Below are positions 1 to 7,755 of a stretch of DNA of 15,254 nt, piece after piece. Numbering within the stretch: the stretch's first letter is position 1; each line of letters starts with the position of its first letter. The translations under genes were made by a program, and so were the position numbers. The notes beneath the pieces were generated by a model. It made no database searches, was not told where the DNA came from, and saw only the letters and a list, made by a program, of their open reading frames with translations. Source of the DNA: Paracoccaceae bacterium (lineage in GTDB: Bacteria > Pseudomonadota > Alphaproteobacteria > Rhodobacterales > Rhodobacteraceae); the NCBI GenBank assembly GCA_018222665.1, contig JAAEZW010000019.1, positions 1 to 15,254 of the forward strand, in the 5' to 3' direction.

Positions 1-390
1 GGCTTCTAATTCTGTGAATATGTCGTTTATGACGTCCTGCCCATGCGCGTTAACAAGCGGTCCTAGCATGCGTTCAAGACCCTCTTGATCCAAAAGAGCA
101 CCAGAGGGATCAGAGCATTCGGTCACTCCATCGGACACGATGAACAAACGATCACCTGGTTTCATTATGTGTTCGGTACGCTCAAACGCAATATCGTCAA
201 TAAAACCCACAGGCATGCCCCCCGTTCCAAGGTGAAGGAACGCGTTGTCAGATGATTGCAAAACAGGGTGGGGATGCCCCGCTTGTGCAAATCGCAATAG
301 TCCTGTTTCAAGGTTCGGATCGGCCAAAACCATTGTGAAATAAAGATCCGTTTCCATATCATGCAGCACCTGATGGTTTAAATCTCCCAT
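1..390 (-). pseudogene. C-terminal part of a SpoIIE/PP2C-type serine phosphatase, 5'-truncated and running off the window
   Basis: The minus strand is open for 130 codons from an ATG at 390 to the window edge. The peptide is a typical SpoIIE-type PP2C phosphatase C-terminal half: METDLYFTM, an AGHPHP motif (residues 37-42) and PGDRLFIVSDGVTE (about 78-91), whose Asp is a metal ligand. Relatives in Rhodobacteraceae are response-regulator phosphatases that begin with a receiver domain, followed by a phosphatase domain starting with a DVSGHG metal-binding block. Both the receiver and that block are missing. Upstream in frame are stops at 457-462, and the next gene's end lies at 488, so a full N-terminus cannot fit. 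The true C-terminus lies outside the window. I infer a decayed gene. A short reinitiated protein is possible but would lack half the metal site. Family assignment is firm; pseudogene status is moderate. Confidence 0.7.
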
Positions 391-487
391 CACATCCTCG
401 GGTGTGTGTGGACATTGCCGCCATTGTTCAAAGCTATGCAAAGGCGCGTGAGGTTTTCATTAATCAGTCCGTTGAACGACTGGCCGC

Positions 488-1303
488 CTAAACCAGCAGA
501 TGCATCGTTTTGGGATCAATTCCGTCGGTTTGTGACAGTATGCGCCGCCGCAATTTTTGCATGCCTTTTATCCATTTTTCGGGATCACTGGCGCGCAACT
601 TTGCATATTCCCCGACAATTGGGTGGGGCAAGATCAGGAACTGTTGTTCCTTCATCCCGTCAATCACGGTGCGTGCCACATCCGCGGGCGTCAGAAGGCC
701 CGGGTGCTCTGGGATCATTTCGTCTGCATCATATCCCAACATGGGGGATGCAACATATTGTGGACAGATCACCGATGACAGAATGCCGTCATCCGCGTGT
801 GAAATGGCCAGCGATTGGGCAAAGCTGATGGCGGCGGCCTTGGTCGCGGAATAGGGGGCGTCGCCGATTTGCGACAATAGGCCAGCAGCAGAGGCTGTGT
901 TCACAAAATAACCTGAACCGCGCGCAATCATGTCGGGTAATAACGCGCGTGCGGCCCAAACATGGGACATGACGTGAATATCCCACGCACGCTGCCAAAT
1001 CTGATCGGATGCGGATGCAACGTGATCTGGATCGGCCGAAATGACGCCCGCATTTGAAATCCAAATATCGATGTTCCCAAGGTCGTGTGTAATATCCGCG
1101 ATTGCCTGTTGGATTGCGCTGGGTTGTGTCACGTCACATGCGGCGCCATGCGCCCCAATCTGATCCGCTGTTTTGGAAACCGCATCTGGGTTCAGATCCA
1201 AAATCACCACATCCGCATGTTCTGCAATCAAGGCTTCGGCGATTGCGCGCCCAATGCCTTGCACGCCCCCAGTCACCACCGCGAATTTTCCAGTAAGCTC
1301 CAT
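488..1303 (-). CDS. Short-chain dehydrogenase/reductase (SDR)
   Basis: This is a 271-residue classical SDR, a cytosolic NAD(P)-dependent oxidoreductase of unknown substrate. The nucleotide-binding TGGVQGIG motif lies at residues 11-18. D36, at the end of the second strand (VVILDLN), suggests NAD(H) rather than NADP(H). NAG is at 84-86, the catalytic Ser at 138 (NTASAAG) and the YSATK box at 151-155 gives Tyr151 and Lys155. The position that usually holds the Asn of the catalytic tetrad reads His110 (WDIHVMSH). The length is normal. The start is one base after the ilvA stop and has no clear Shine-Dalgarno sequence, so translation is probably coupled to ilvA as a two-gene unit. A link to threonine or 2-oxobutanoate metabolism is only suggested by the position. 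Family certain, reaction unknown. Confidence 0.9.
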   Translation of the reverse strand: MELTGKFAVVTGGVQGIGRAIAEALIAEHADVVILDLNPDAVSKTADQIGAHGAACDVTQPSAIQQAIADITHDLGNIDIWISNAGVISADPDHVASASDQIWQRAWDIHVMSHVWAARALLPDMIARGSGYFVNTASAAGLLSQIGDAPYSATKAAAISFAQSLAISHADDGILSSVICPQYVASPMLGYDADEMIPEHPGLLTPADVARTVIDGMKEQQFLILPHPIVGEYAKLRASDPEKWIKGMQKLRRRILSQTDGIDPKTMHLLV

Positions 1304-1304
1304 G

Positions 1305-2537
1305 TTAAATCACAAATTGCGACAGCAGATCATCATCGGTGATATCGGTATAGGTAAATCCAGCCGCGTCCAAGCGTTTGAAAAAATCATCAAACTGTTC
1401 TGGCGTTTTAGTTTCAATCCCAATCAAGATTGACCCAAAATTTCGCGCAGATTTTTTCAGGTACTCAAACCGACTAATATCATCCTCCGGCCCCAAGTGG
1501 CTTAGGAATTCGCGCAATGCGCCGGGGCGTTGTGGCATGCGTAGAATCAAATATTTCTTGATCCCGCCGAAACGCTGTGCGCGTTCTTTCACTTCGGGAA
1601 GGCGTTCGAAATCAAAGTTTCCACCGGATGAGATACACACAACCTTGCGACCACGAATGGCCTGCCCCATGTCCTTGAGCGCGTCCATCGCCAATGCGCC
1701 CGCGGGCTCCAAAACTACCCCTTCGACGTTTAGCATATCCAACATGGTCAGACATAAACGATCTTCTGGGATGCGTAGCACATTGGCCAATCCGACACCC
1801 TTAAGCCGTTCAAATGTCTTTTCACCAATCTGCCCAACCGCGGCACCATCTGCGAACGTGTCTACGGTGCCTAAATTAACGGGTTTTCCCGCGATCAATG
1901 CTGCCCACAAGCAGGCCCCGCCAAGGGGTTCAACCAGACTGAATTGACAGCGTGTTTCAAAATAACTGATCACGCCTGACGATAATCCACCCCCACCAAC
2001 GGGCAGCACGATGTGATCAGGAACACCGCCCAGTTGACGTTCAATTTCAACGGCAACAGAGGCCTGCCCCTCAATCACATCTTCATCGTCAAAGGGGGAC
2101 AGAAAATGCGCCCCAGCCTCGGCGCAATTGGATTGGGCCGCACGCAAACAATCATCGAAATAGTCACCAACCAGGCGCACATCGATATTGTTGCCACCAA
2201 ACATCTTGGTCTTTTGTATCTTTTGCTGCGGGGTGGTGACAGGCATGAAAATCGTGCCCTGCACATTCATATGGCGGCACATATACGCCACACCCTGCGC
2301 ATGGTTTCCCGCACTGGCGCAAACAAAATTCGTTTCACCCGCAACCTTGCGCATCGCATTAAAAGCCCCTCGCAGTTTGTATGAGCGTACAGGGCTTAGA
2401 TCCTCACGCTTGAGCCATATGTCGGCGTCATACAATGCCGAGAGGTGTTCATTTTTCTGCAGCGGCGTTTCGGGGAAAACCCCCCGCATTGCTGCCTCGG
2501 CCGCTTGGGCCATATCTTGAAAATTCGTCATGAACAT
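1305..2537 (-). CDS. ilvA: Threonine ammonia-lyase (threonine deaminase), short form
   Basis: This is a PLP enzyme that deaminates L-threonine to 2-oxobutanoate, the first step from threonine to isoleucine. The PLP lysine lies in RSYKLRGA (Lys54), followed by the SAGNHAQG asparagine loop (about 75-82), a glycine-rich phosphate loop PVGGGGLSSG and a late SSGGN motif. The last 85 residues or so (KKYLILRMPQRPGALREFL onwards) form a single ACT-like regulatory domain, as in the short IlvA form of about 400-420 residues rather than the two-domain E. coli enzyme. The start may be the ATG at 2537 or the one at 2531 (MTNFQDM). Neither has a good Shine-Dalgarno sequence. It is followed one base later by the SDR gene. 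Catabolic threonine dehydratase is the alternative, but the regulatory domain favours the biosynthetic role. Confidence 0.92.
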   Translation of the reverse strand: MFMTNFQDMAQAAEAAMRGVFPETPLQKNEHLSALYDADIWLKREDLSPVRSYKLRGAFNAMRKVAGETNFVCASAGNHAQGVAYMCRHMNVQGTIFMPVTTPQQKIQKTKMFGGNNIDVRLVGDYFDDCLRAAQSNCAEAGAHFLSPFDDEDVIEGQASVAVEIERQLGGVPDHIVLPVGGGGLSSGVISYFETRCQFSLVEPLGGACLWAALIAGKPVNLGTVDTFADGAAVGQIGEKTFERLKGVGLANVLRIPEDRLCLTMLDMLNVEGVVLEPAGALAMDALKDMGQAIRGRKVVCISSGGNFDFERLPEVKERAQRFGGIKKYLILRMPQRPGALREFLSHLGPEDDISRFEYLKKSARNFGSILIGIETKTPEQFDDFFKRLDAAGFTYTDITDDDLLSQFVI

Positions 2538-2659
2538 AGCTTTGGCTCAGGGCCGCGGTCCATGCAAGGATATACTTTGGCATACTTTAGAAACATCAGT
2601 GCGATTTCGTTTTGATTTTGGGCGCTATGACTTGCCCCCAGATTGAAAAACCGTTAGTG

Positions 2660-2688
2660 CCCTTGCCAATTGAAAAAGGGGAATCTGA
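2660..2688 (+). promoter_or_regulatory. argG leader: strong ribosome binding site with a possible sequestering hairpin
   Basis: An AAGGGGAA Shine-Dalgarno sequence (about 2676-2683) sits 5-6 bases before the argG ATG at 2689 and settles that start. The bases CCCTT at 2660-2664 can pair with AAGGG at 2676-2680 across an 11-base loop, which would partly hide the site. The pairing is short, so a regulatory role is only a suggestion. The ribosome binding site itself is clear. Confidence 0.6.
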
Positions 2689-3912
2689 ATGTCCGCGCCT
2701 AAGAAAGTAGTATTGGCCTATTCTGGCGGCCTTGATACATCTATCATCCTGAAATGGCTTCAAACTGAATACGGCTGTGAGGTTGTGACCTTTACCGCCG
2801 ATCTGGGTCAGGGAGAAGAGCTTGAACCCGCGCGCCAAAAGGCGGAATTGCTGGGGATCAAGCCAGAAAATATTTACATTGAAGATGTGCGCGAAGAATT
2901 TGTGCGTGATTTTGTGTTCCCTATGTTCCGTGCGAATGCGCTGTATGAGGGGTTGTACCTGCTTGGTACCTCAATCGCGCGGCCCTTGATTTCAAAACGG
3001 TTGGTTGAAATTGCCGCGGAAACGGGTGCGGATGCGGTGGCCCACGGCGCGACAGGCAAGGGCAACGATCAGGTACGTTTTGAATTGGCGGCTTATGCGT
3101 TGAATCCAGATATCAAGGTGATTGCACCCTGGCGCGAATGGGATTTGTCGAGCCGCACCAAATTGATTGGTTTTGCGGAAGAGCATCAAATTCCGATTGC
3201 CAAGGACAAGCGTGGCGACGCGCCTTTCAGCGTTGATGCGAACCTGTTGCACACCTCGTCAGAGGGTAAGGTTTTGGAAGATCCAGCGGTTGAAGCACCC
3301 GATTATGTGTATCAACGCACGGTACATCCAGAAGATGCGCCAGACACAGCCGAAGTGATTGAAGTGACATTCAAGGCAGGCGATGCAGTTGCGATCAACG
3401 GTGAAGAGATGTCACCCGCAACCATCCTAACAAAACTAAACGAATACGGTGGCAAGCACGGGATCGGCCGTTTGGATTTGGTTGAGGGCCGTTTTGTTGG
3501 GATGAAGTCGCGCGGTATTTACGAAACACCAGGTGGTACTATCCTGTTGGAAGCGCACCGTGGCATCGAACAGATCACATTGGATCGCGGGGCTGCGCAT
3601 CTAAAAGATGAGTTGATGCCAAAATATGCGGAGCTGATCTATAACGGTTTCTGGTATTCGCCAGAGCGTGAAATGTTGCAGGCATTGATCGACAAATCAC
3701 AAGAACAGGTGACAGGTACTGTGCGTTTGAAACTATATAAAGGATCAGTGCGCACGATTGGCCGTTGGTCCGATTATAGTTTGTATTCCGAGGCGCATGT
3801 GACCTTTGAAGAGGATGCAGGCGCCTATGATCAAAAGGATGCGGCAGGGTTTATTCACCTCAATGCGTTGCGCCTAAAACTCTTGGCGGCGCGCAAACGT
3901 CGGATAGGTTAA
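2689..3912 (+). CDS. argG: Argininosuccinate synthase
   Basis: This cytosolic enzyme of arginine synthesis joins citrulline and aspartate with ATP to give argininosuccinate. The 407 residues match the common bacterial ArgG length. The N-terminal ATP pyrophosphatase P-loop YSGGLDTS is at residues 11-18. Further family landmarks are [31 protein letters not shown] and, near the end, [21 protein letters not shown]. The start follows a strong AAGGGG ribosome binding site. The gene stands alone: ilvA diverges upstream and a strong intrinsic terminator (3937-3963) follows, so it is probably transcribed from its own promoter in 2538-2688. I could not fix that promoter with confidence. Nothing appears truncated or unusual. 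Confidence 0.97.
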   Translation: MSAPKKVVLAYSGGLDTSIILKWLQTEYGCEVVTFTADLGQGEELEPARQKAELLGIKPENIYIEDVREEFVRDFVFPMFRANALYEGLYLLGTSIARPLISKRLVEIAAETGADAVAHGATGKGNDQVRFELAAYALNPDIKVIAPWREWDLSSRTKLIGFAEEHQIPIAKDKRGDAPFSVDANLLHTSSEGKVLEDPAVEAPDYVYQRTVHPEDAPDTAEVIEVTFKAGDAVAINGEEMSPATILTKLNEYGGKHGIGRLDLVEGRFVGMKSRGIYETPGGTILLEAHRGIEQITLDRGAAHLKDELMPKYAELIYNGFWYSPEREMLQALIDKSQEQVTGTVRLKLYKGSVRTIGRWSDYSLYSEAHVTFEEDAGAYDQKDAAGFIHLNALRLKLLAARKRRIG

Positions 3913-3936
3913 GGCATTGTAAATATGAGAAAATAT

Positions 3937-3963
3937 GGCCGGCTTGATTAAGGCGGCCTTTTT
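3937..3963 (+). terminator. Rho-independent terminator of argG
   Basis: GGCCGGCTT (3937-3945) pairs with AAGGCGGCC (3950-3958), eight of nine pairs, across a GATT loop, followed by TTTTT. It lies 25 bases after the argG stop. Because it covers an upstream in-frame ATG at 3935, it argues that the next gene starts at 3977 instead. Confidence 0.8.
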
Positions 3964-3976
3964 GTTGGAGCGGGAC

Positions 3977-4705
3977 ATGACCCCAATTTATGCAATCGGT
4001 GATATTCACGGGCATCTGGATAAACTGGATGAGGCACTAGAGCGTATTCACGCGGATGGTGGCGCGGATGCGACGGTTGTGTTTGTGGGGGATTATGTGG
4101 ACCGTGGTGCAGATAGTCAGGGTGTCATTCAGAGAATTATCGATGGTCAAACATCGGGCAAAAACTGGATCACACTTAAGGGCAACCATGACCGCATGTT
4201 TGAGTTATTCCTGCAATCGCCGCCACAGCATGATCCACATTTGTTGTTGGGGATGGATTGGTTCAATGATCGTATTGGTGGGATATCCACTCTTGAATCC
4301 TATGGAATTGAAATTGAACGGGGTATTTCGCGCACGTATCAGATTCATGCCCAAGCCCTAGAGCGTATGCCCGCTGCGCATATTGCGTTTTTACAGGGTT
4401 TAAAGACACATTATCTGGTCAATGACATCTTATTTGTGCATGCAGGCATTCGGCCTGAAATTCCGTTGAGCGCGCAAACAGAAACAGATTTATTGTGGAT
4501 CAGACAAGACTTTCATGACTATCAAAATGAACATGAATATTTAATCGTTCATGGCCATACACCTGTGCAAAATATAACGCATTACGGCAATCGCGTGAAT
4601 ATTGATGGGGGCGCGGCCTATGGGCGGGAATTGACCCCGATCATGATTGAGGGTGCAGAAATTTTTGTGCTGGGTCAGGGCGGACGGGTGCGATTAGAGC
4701 CCTAA
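3977..4705 (+). CDS. PPP-family metallophosphoesterase (serine/threonine phosphatase or Ap4A-hydrolase-like)
   Basis: This 242-residue calcineurin-like phosphoesterase carries the classic PPP metal-binding series: GDIHGH (residues 8-13), GDYVDRG (38-44), GNHD (69-72), then FVHAGIRP and VHGHTP towards the C-terminus. Such proteins bind two metal ions and remove phosphate from proteins or small phospho-compounds; the substrate cannot be told from sequence. I chose the ATG at 3977 because a GGAGCGGG ribosome binding site precedes it. The open frame extends to an ATG at 3935, but that codon overlaps the argG terminator and would add an unrelated 14-residue leader. Read through from argG is likely limited, so a weak promoter near the terminator is implied. 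It converges on rlmN, with about 100 bases between the stops. Confidence 0.9.
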   Translation: MTPIYAIGDIHGHLDKLDEALERIHADGGADATVVFVGDYVDRGADSQGVIQRIIDGQTSGKNWITLKGNHDRMFELFLQSPPQHDPHLLLGMDWFNDRIGGISTLESYGIEIERGISRTYQIHAQALERMPAAHIAFLQGLKTHYLVNDILFVHAGIRPEIPLSAQTETDLLWIRQDFHDYQNEHEYLIVHGHTPVQNITHYGNRVNIDGGAAYGRELTPIMIEGAEIFVLGQGGRVRLEP

Positions 4706-4769
4706 AAAGCGGCGTCTGTTTTACGTCGGTATTATGTCGGTGTTTTTGCGTGCTGGCGGTGCGGCGCTC

Positions 4770-4781
4770 GTGCCATGGCAC
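4770..4781. repeat. Perfect 12-base palindrome between convergent genes
   Basis: GTGCCATGGCAC is perfectly self-complementary and lies within an imperfect larger dyad (GGCGG at the left, CCGCC at the right, roughly 4755-4791) in the gap between the metallophosphoesterase and rlmN stops. It has no U-tract on either side. It could be a structural part of a terminator or a protein-binding dyad; neither is shown. Confidence 0.45.
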
Positions 4782-4807
4782 ATCGCCCCGCCCACCATTC
4801 CGAAGGG

Positions 4808-5983
4808 TCAGAGGCCTGCTTCGGCCTCGATAGCTTTTTTAGATTTGCGCGCCCGTTCGGTTGCAGATTTCAACTGACCACAGGCGGCCATGATGTCTTC
4901 GCCCCTTGGGGTGCGAATGGGGCTTGCGTAGCCCGCTTTGTAAATAATATCGGCGAAAGCTTCGATCCGTGCCCAGTCAGAGCGTTCGTAGGGCGAGCCT
5001 GGCCATTCATTAAAGGGGATCAAGTTGATCTTGGCGGGAATGCCTTTAATCAGTTTGACCAAACGACGCGCATCTGCATCCGTGTCATTCACGTCCTTTA
5101 ACATCACATATTCAAACGTGATCCGTTCGGAATTAGACACTTTGGGGTATGTGCGCAGCGCATCCAACAATTCCGCGATGTTCCATTTTTTATTGATGGG
5201 GACGAGTTTGTCGCGCACCTCATCCGTTGTGGCGTGAAAAGAGATGGCAAGTTGGCATCCGATTTCCTGCGCCGTTTTTGCAATTTCAGGAACGACACCA
5301 GATGTGGATAGGGTGATGCGACGACGGGACAGAGAAATCCCCTCGGGGTCCATTGCGATTTTCATCGCATCCCGCACATTGTCAAAATTATATAGCGGTT
5401 CGCCCATGCCCATCAGAACGATATTTGACAATAGCCGCGTTTCGTTTTTGGGCGCACCTGGTTTGGGCCATTCGTCCAAATCATCACGCGCAACCAACAC
5501 CTGACCAATAATTTCCGCAGTTGTCAGATTGCGCACCAATTTTTGGGTGCCCGTATGACAGAAGGAGCAGGTCAACGTGCAGCCCACCTGCGAGCTTATG
5601 CACAATGTGCCGCGGTCCTCTTCTGGGATATAAACGGTTTCAACCTCGTGCCCGCCTGCGATCCGCATCAGGTATTTGCGCGTACCATCCAGCGAGACTT
5701 GTTTTGAAACAACCTCCGGCACCTCGATCACAAAGTGTTCTGCCAATTCGGCGCGATAGGTTTTCGCAAGATTGCTCATCACGGCGAAATCGCGGACGCC
5801 TTTTTCGTAAATCCATTGCCAGATTTGGCCCACACGCATTTTAGCCTGTTTTTCGGGTGTCCCATGTTCGATCAAAACATCGCGCATTTGGGCACGGGTC
5901 AGGCCTACCAAATTCATGGGACCATCGGGCAATTTGCGTGGGATCGTCAAAACGTCCTGTGTGATCGGCGTGGACACAGTCAT
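4808..5983 (-). CDS. rlmN: Dual-specificity 23S rRNA/tRNA adenine-C2 methyltransferase RlmN
   Basis: This radical-SAM enzyme methylates C2 of A2503 in 23S rRNA and A37 of some tRNAs, supporting decoding accuracy. The 391-residue protein carries the CX3CX2C cluster motif in [12 protein letters not shown] (Cys135, Cys139, Cys142), the [12 protein letters not shown] motif and a late Cys in DIMAACGQL that serves as the methyl-carrying residue. I place the start at the ATG at 5983 ([10 protein letters not shown]), which matches the usual N-terminus of Rhodobacteraceae RlmN and has a weak AGG upstream. Open frame continues to a TTG at 6001 and an ATG at 5998, but these abut a terminator-like hairpin. 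The gene lies downstream of the IalB-family gene on the same strand, 78 bases apart. Confidence 0.96.
   Translation of the reverse strand: MTVSTPITQDVLTIPRKLPDGPMNLVGLTRAQMRDVLIEHGTPEKQAKMRVGQIWQWIYEKGVRDFAVMSNLAKTYRAELAEHFVIEVPEVVSKQVSLDGTRKYLMRIAGGHEVETVYIPEEDRGTLCISSQVGCTLTCSFCHTGTQKLVRNLTTAEIIGQVLVARDDLDEWPKPGAPKNETRLLSNIVLMGMGEPLYNFDNVRDAMKIAMDPEGISLSRRRITLSTSGVVPEIAKTAQEIGCQLAISFHATTDEVRDKLVPINKKWNIAELLDALRTYPKVSNSERITFEYVMLKDVNDTDADARRLVKLIKGIPAKINLIPFNEWPGSPYERSDWARIEAFADIIYKAGYASPIRTPRGEDIMAACGQLKSATERARKSKKAIEAEAGL
4811..4840 (+). terminator. Possible terminator hairpin for the metallophosphoesterase transcript, inside the rlmN 3' end
   Basis: GAGGCC (4811-4816) pairs with GGCCTC (4823-4828), loop TGCTTC, and a run of six T follows at 4835-4840. 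The six-base gap between stem and T run is longer than usual. The same bases encode the Glu-Ala-rich C-terminus of RlmN on the other strand, so the pairing may be a coding coincidence. Confidence 0.3.
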
Positions 5984-6002
5984 GATATACCTGTTCATCA
6001 AA

Positions 6003-6039
6003 GAATTCGGGCGAACCCATACAGGATTCGCCCAGAATT
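6003..6039 (-). terminator. Terminator-like hairpin between the ialB-type gene and rlmN
   Basis: AATTC plus GGGCGAA (6004-6015) pair with TTCGCCC plus GAATT (6027-6033 and 6035-6039) with one bulged A and an 11-base loop. In the minus direction it is followed by TTCTTTG, a modest U-tract. It likely ends or attenuates transcription from the IalB-family gene into rlmN. Confidence 0.55.
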
Positions 6040-6061
6040 AGCAAAAAGATTAGTTTGCGCT

Positions 6062-6586
6062 TTATTTACAACGCTTATCGGCATCCTCAACCGCGGCCGT
6101 GAACCCAAGTAGGGAAAAGATATCTTCTGTCCGTGTCCCGCGGGACGAACGTGCGGTAAGCTTGGCCTTAGCCCCCTTTTTCATTGCGGCGATGATTTTT
6201 GCATCTTCCCCTTGGTTCGCCCAGGCCCATTCATCCTTGGTGTACAGGGCGAATTTGTTGCCATCAATTGTCATATCCACAGTTGAATCAGGCGCAAAGG
6301 GGTAGCCCCCTGTAAACACGATCTGACCGTTCACCTTGGCCTTTGGGTCGTAAACAACCATCAGCGCGATATCACCACGGCGCACGGCAACGACGCGACC
6401 GTTGCGGGTGTTTACGGTTTCCTTGGGGATCGAAACGGCCCAACATTGTTTTGGTTTTGTTTCAGCAAACACATCCCAATCTACGCTTTCATCAACCTTG
6501 GCAGTGCTATTTTCCTGTGCGCTGACAGGTCCGCCAAACATCAATGATATAGGTAAAACGAGGCTAAGGATCAATTTTGTTTTCAT
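6062..6586 (-). CDS. Exported invasion-associated locus B (IalB) family protein
   Basis: This is a 174-residue secreted or periplasmic protein. Residues 1-23 form a signal peptide: MKTK, a hydrophobic core, then PVSA with predicted cleavage before Q24. The mature part shows the IalB pattern: a WDVF segment near the start, Cys48 (KQCWAV) and a second Cys at the very end (Cys173, DKRCK) that probably form a disulfide, with GDIALMVVYDP and VFTGGYPF between them. IalB proteins were named from Bartonella, but homologues are widespread in free-living alphaproteobacteria with no proven role in invasion; the molecular function is unknown. A GGAAGG ribosome binding site precedes the ATG at 6586. It diverges from the asparaginase gene and lies upstream of rlmN, separated by a hairpin. 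Confidence 0.85.
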   Translation of the reverse strand: MKTKLILSLVLPISLMFGGPVSAQENSTAKVDESVDWDVFAETKPKQCWAVSIPKETVNTRNGRVVAVRRGDIALMVVYDPKAKVNGQIVFTGGYPFAPDSTVDMTIDGNKFALYTKDEWAWANQGEDAKIIAAMKKGAKAKLTARSSRGTRTEDIFSLLGFTAAVEDADKRCK

Positions 6587-6699
6587 TTTTTCCTTCCGCC
6601 CGTGGTGGGCCTGCTATCTTTTCTTATTTGACGCCTTAACATGCATGAAATAATGCGCAAGGACACCTTGAACTCGACAGTGGCAACTTAGCGCGAGTT

Positions 6700-6730
6700 T
6701 TGACTTTTATGGAAGCCCCTTTGGCATAAA
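6700..6730 (+). promoter_or_regulatory. Candidate sigma-70 promoter of the asparaginase-rluE unit
   Basis: TTGACT at 6700-6705 is close to the -35 consensus, and CATAAA at 6725-6730 is a fair -10 element. The 19-base spacer is long, which keeps this tentative. It would start transcription some 15-20 bases before the asparaginase ATG. Confidence 0.3.
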
Positions 6731-6756
6731 ATTGCCAGTGAAAATGGAGAAACGTG

Positions 6757-7755
6757 ATGTCTATGCCCCATCCTATGTGCGAAGCTTGGCGCGGACCTGT
6801 ATTGGAAAATGTGCATTTGGGTCATGCGGTCATATGTGATGCAGGTGGCGATATTGTACAGGCTTGGGGTGACCCGGATGCGGTGATGCTGCCACGTTCC
6901 TCTTGCAAGATGATCCAAGCCTTGCCCCTGATCACCTCGGGTGCGGCAGGGGCGTTTGGGCTGCGGCAGGATCAATTGGCCTTGGCCTGTGCGTCGCACA
7001 ATGGGGCGACGATCCACACGCATCGTGTGCAGGCGTGGCTGAGCGATCTGGGTTTGGGGGATCATGATTTGCGCTGTGGTCCGCAGATGCCACGCGATGC
7101 AGAGGAACGCGCCAATTTGTGCGCGCAGGACACAGCCCCGTGTCAGTGGCATAACAATTGTTCCGGGAAACATGCAGGATTTTTGACGCTGAACAAACAT
7201 CTGGGGGGCGGTGCAGACTATCACCAACCTGATCACCTTGTGCAAAAAGCCTGTCTAACTGCGTTTGAGGATACAACAGGGCAGGATACTCTGGGCTATG
7301 GAATTGACGGGTGTTCGGCACCAAATTTTGCGACAACGGTTCATGGATTGGCACGTGCGATGGCATGGTTTGCGTCTGCCGCGGATCGCAATGATGTGGC
7401 GTCCAATGCGGCATCTGAGTTGGTGCAGGCGATGTGTGCCTATCCCGAATTGGTTGCGGGTGAAGGGCGGGCCTGTACCGAATTGATGCGTGCCATGGAT
7501 GGCCGTGTCGCGATTAAAACGGGGGCGGATGCGGTTTTTGTGGCAATTATCCCAGAGCGCAAGATGGGCTTGGCCCTCAAAATTTCCGATGGCGCTATGC
7601 GTGCGGCGGAATGCGCGATTGCCCATATTTTGATTGGTTTGGGTGTTTTGGATGCAAATCATCCTGCCGCCTATAAATATCGTACGCCCGACATCACGAA
7701 TTGGAATGGCATCATCTGTGGTGGCGTGAAACCCGCAGACGGGTTTGTTGTATGA
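6757..7755 (+). CDS. L-asparaginase, Rhizobium etli type (class 3 family)
   Basis: This 332-residue enzyme is predicted to hydrolyse L-asparagine to aspartate and ammonia. It belongs to the serine-hydrolase-like family of R. etli asparaginase, unrelated to E. coli AnsA/AnsB. Visible signatures are RSSCK (Ser48, Lys51), CASHNG (Ser80), NNCSGKHAGF (Cys135, Lys138), GIDGCSAPNF (Cys186) and AIKTGADAVF. As I recall the R. etli enzyme, the Ser/Lys pairs are catalytic and the Cys and Lys residues near 135-138 and 189 form a zinc site, so all key positions look intact. The start is the ATG at 6757, preceded at good distance by GGAGA; the GTG one codon earlier is less likely. The stop overlaps the start of the rluE-like gene (ATGA), indicating a translationally coupled operon. 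Confidence 0.88.
   Translation: MSMPHPMCEAWRGPVLENVHLGHAVICDAGGDIVQAWGDPDAVMLPRSSCKMIQALPLITSGAAGAFGLRQDQLALACASHNGATIHTHRVQAWLSDLGLGDHDLRCGPQMPRDAEERANLCAQDTAPCQWHNNCSGKHAGFLTLNKHLGGGADYHQPDHLVQKACLTAFEDTTGQDTLGYGIDGCSAPNFATTVHGLARAMAWFASAADRNDVASNAASELVQAMCAYPELVAGEGRACTELMRAMDGRVAIKTGADAVFVAIIPERKMGLALKISDGAMRAAECAIAHILIGLGVLDANHPAAYKYRTPDITNWNGIICGGVKPADGFVV

Noticed and set aside
406..828. Plus-strand 140-codon open frame over the phosphatase/SDR junction
   Set aside because: It lies opposite the well-supported SDR gene and the phosphatase remnant, and its translation shows no family features.
3935..3976. Upstream start for the metallophosphoesterase (14 extra residues)
   Set aside because: The ATG and following codons lie in the argG terminator stem, while the ATG at 3977 has a GGAGCGGG ribosome binding site and gives the usual family N-terminus.
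5984..6001. Longer RlmN from the TTG at 6001
   Set aside because: It abuts a hairpin and adds residues not typical of Rlm[11 protein letters not shown] from 5983 fits the family.
6688..7245. Minus-strand 185-codon open frame opposite the asparaginase gene
   Set aside because: Antisense shadow of a gene with all catalytic motifs in place; the frame has no recognisable motif.
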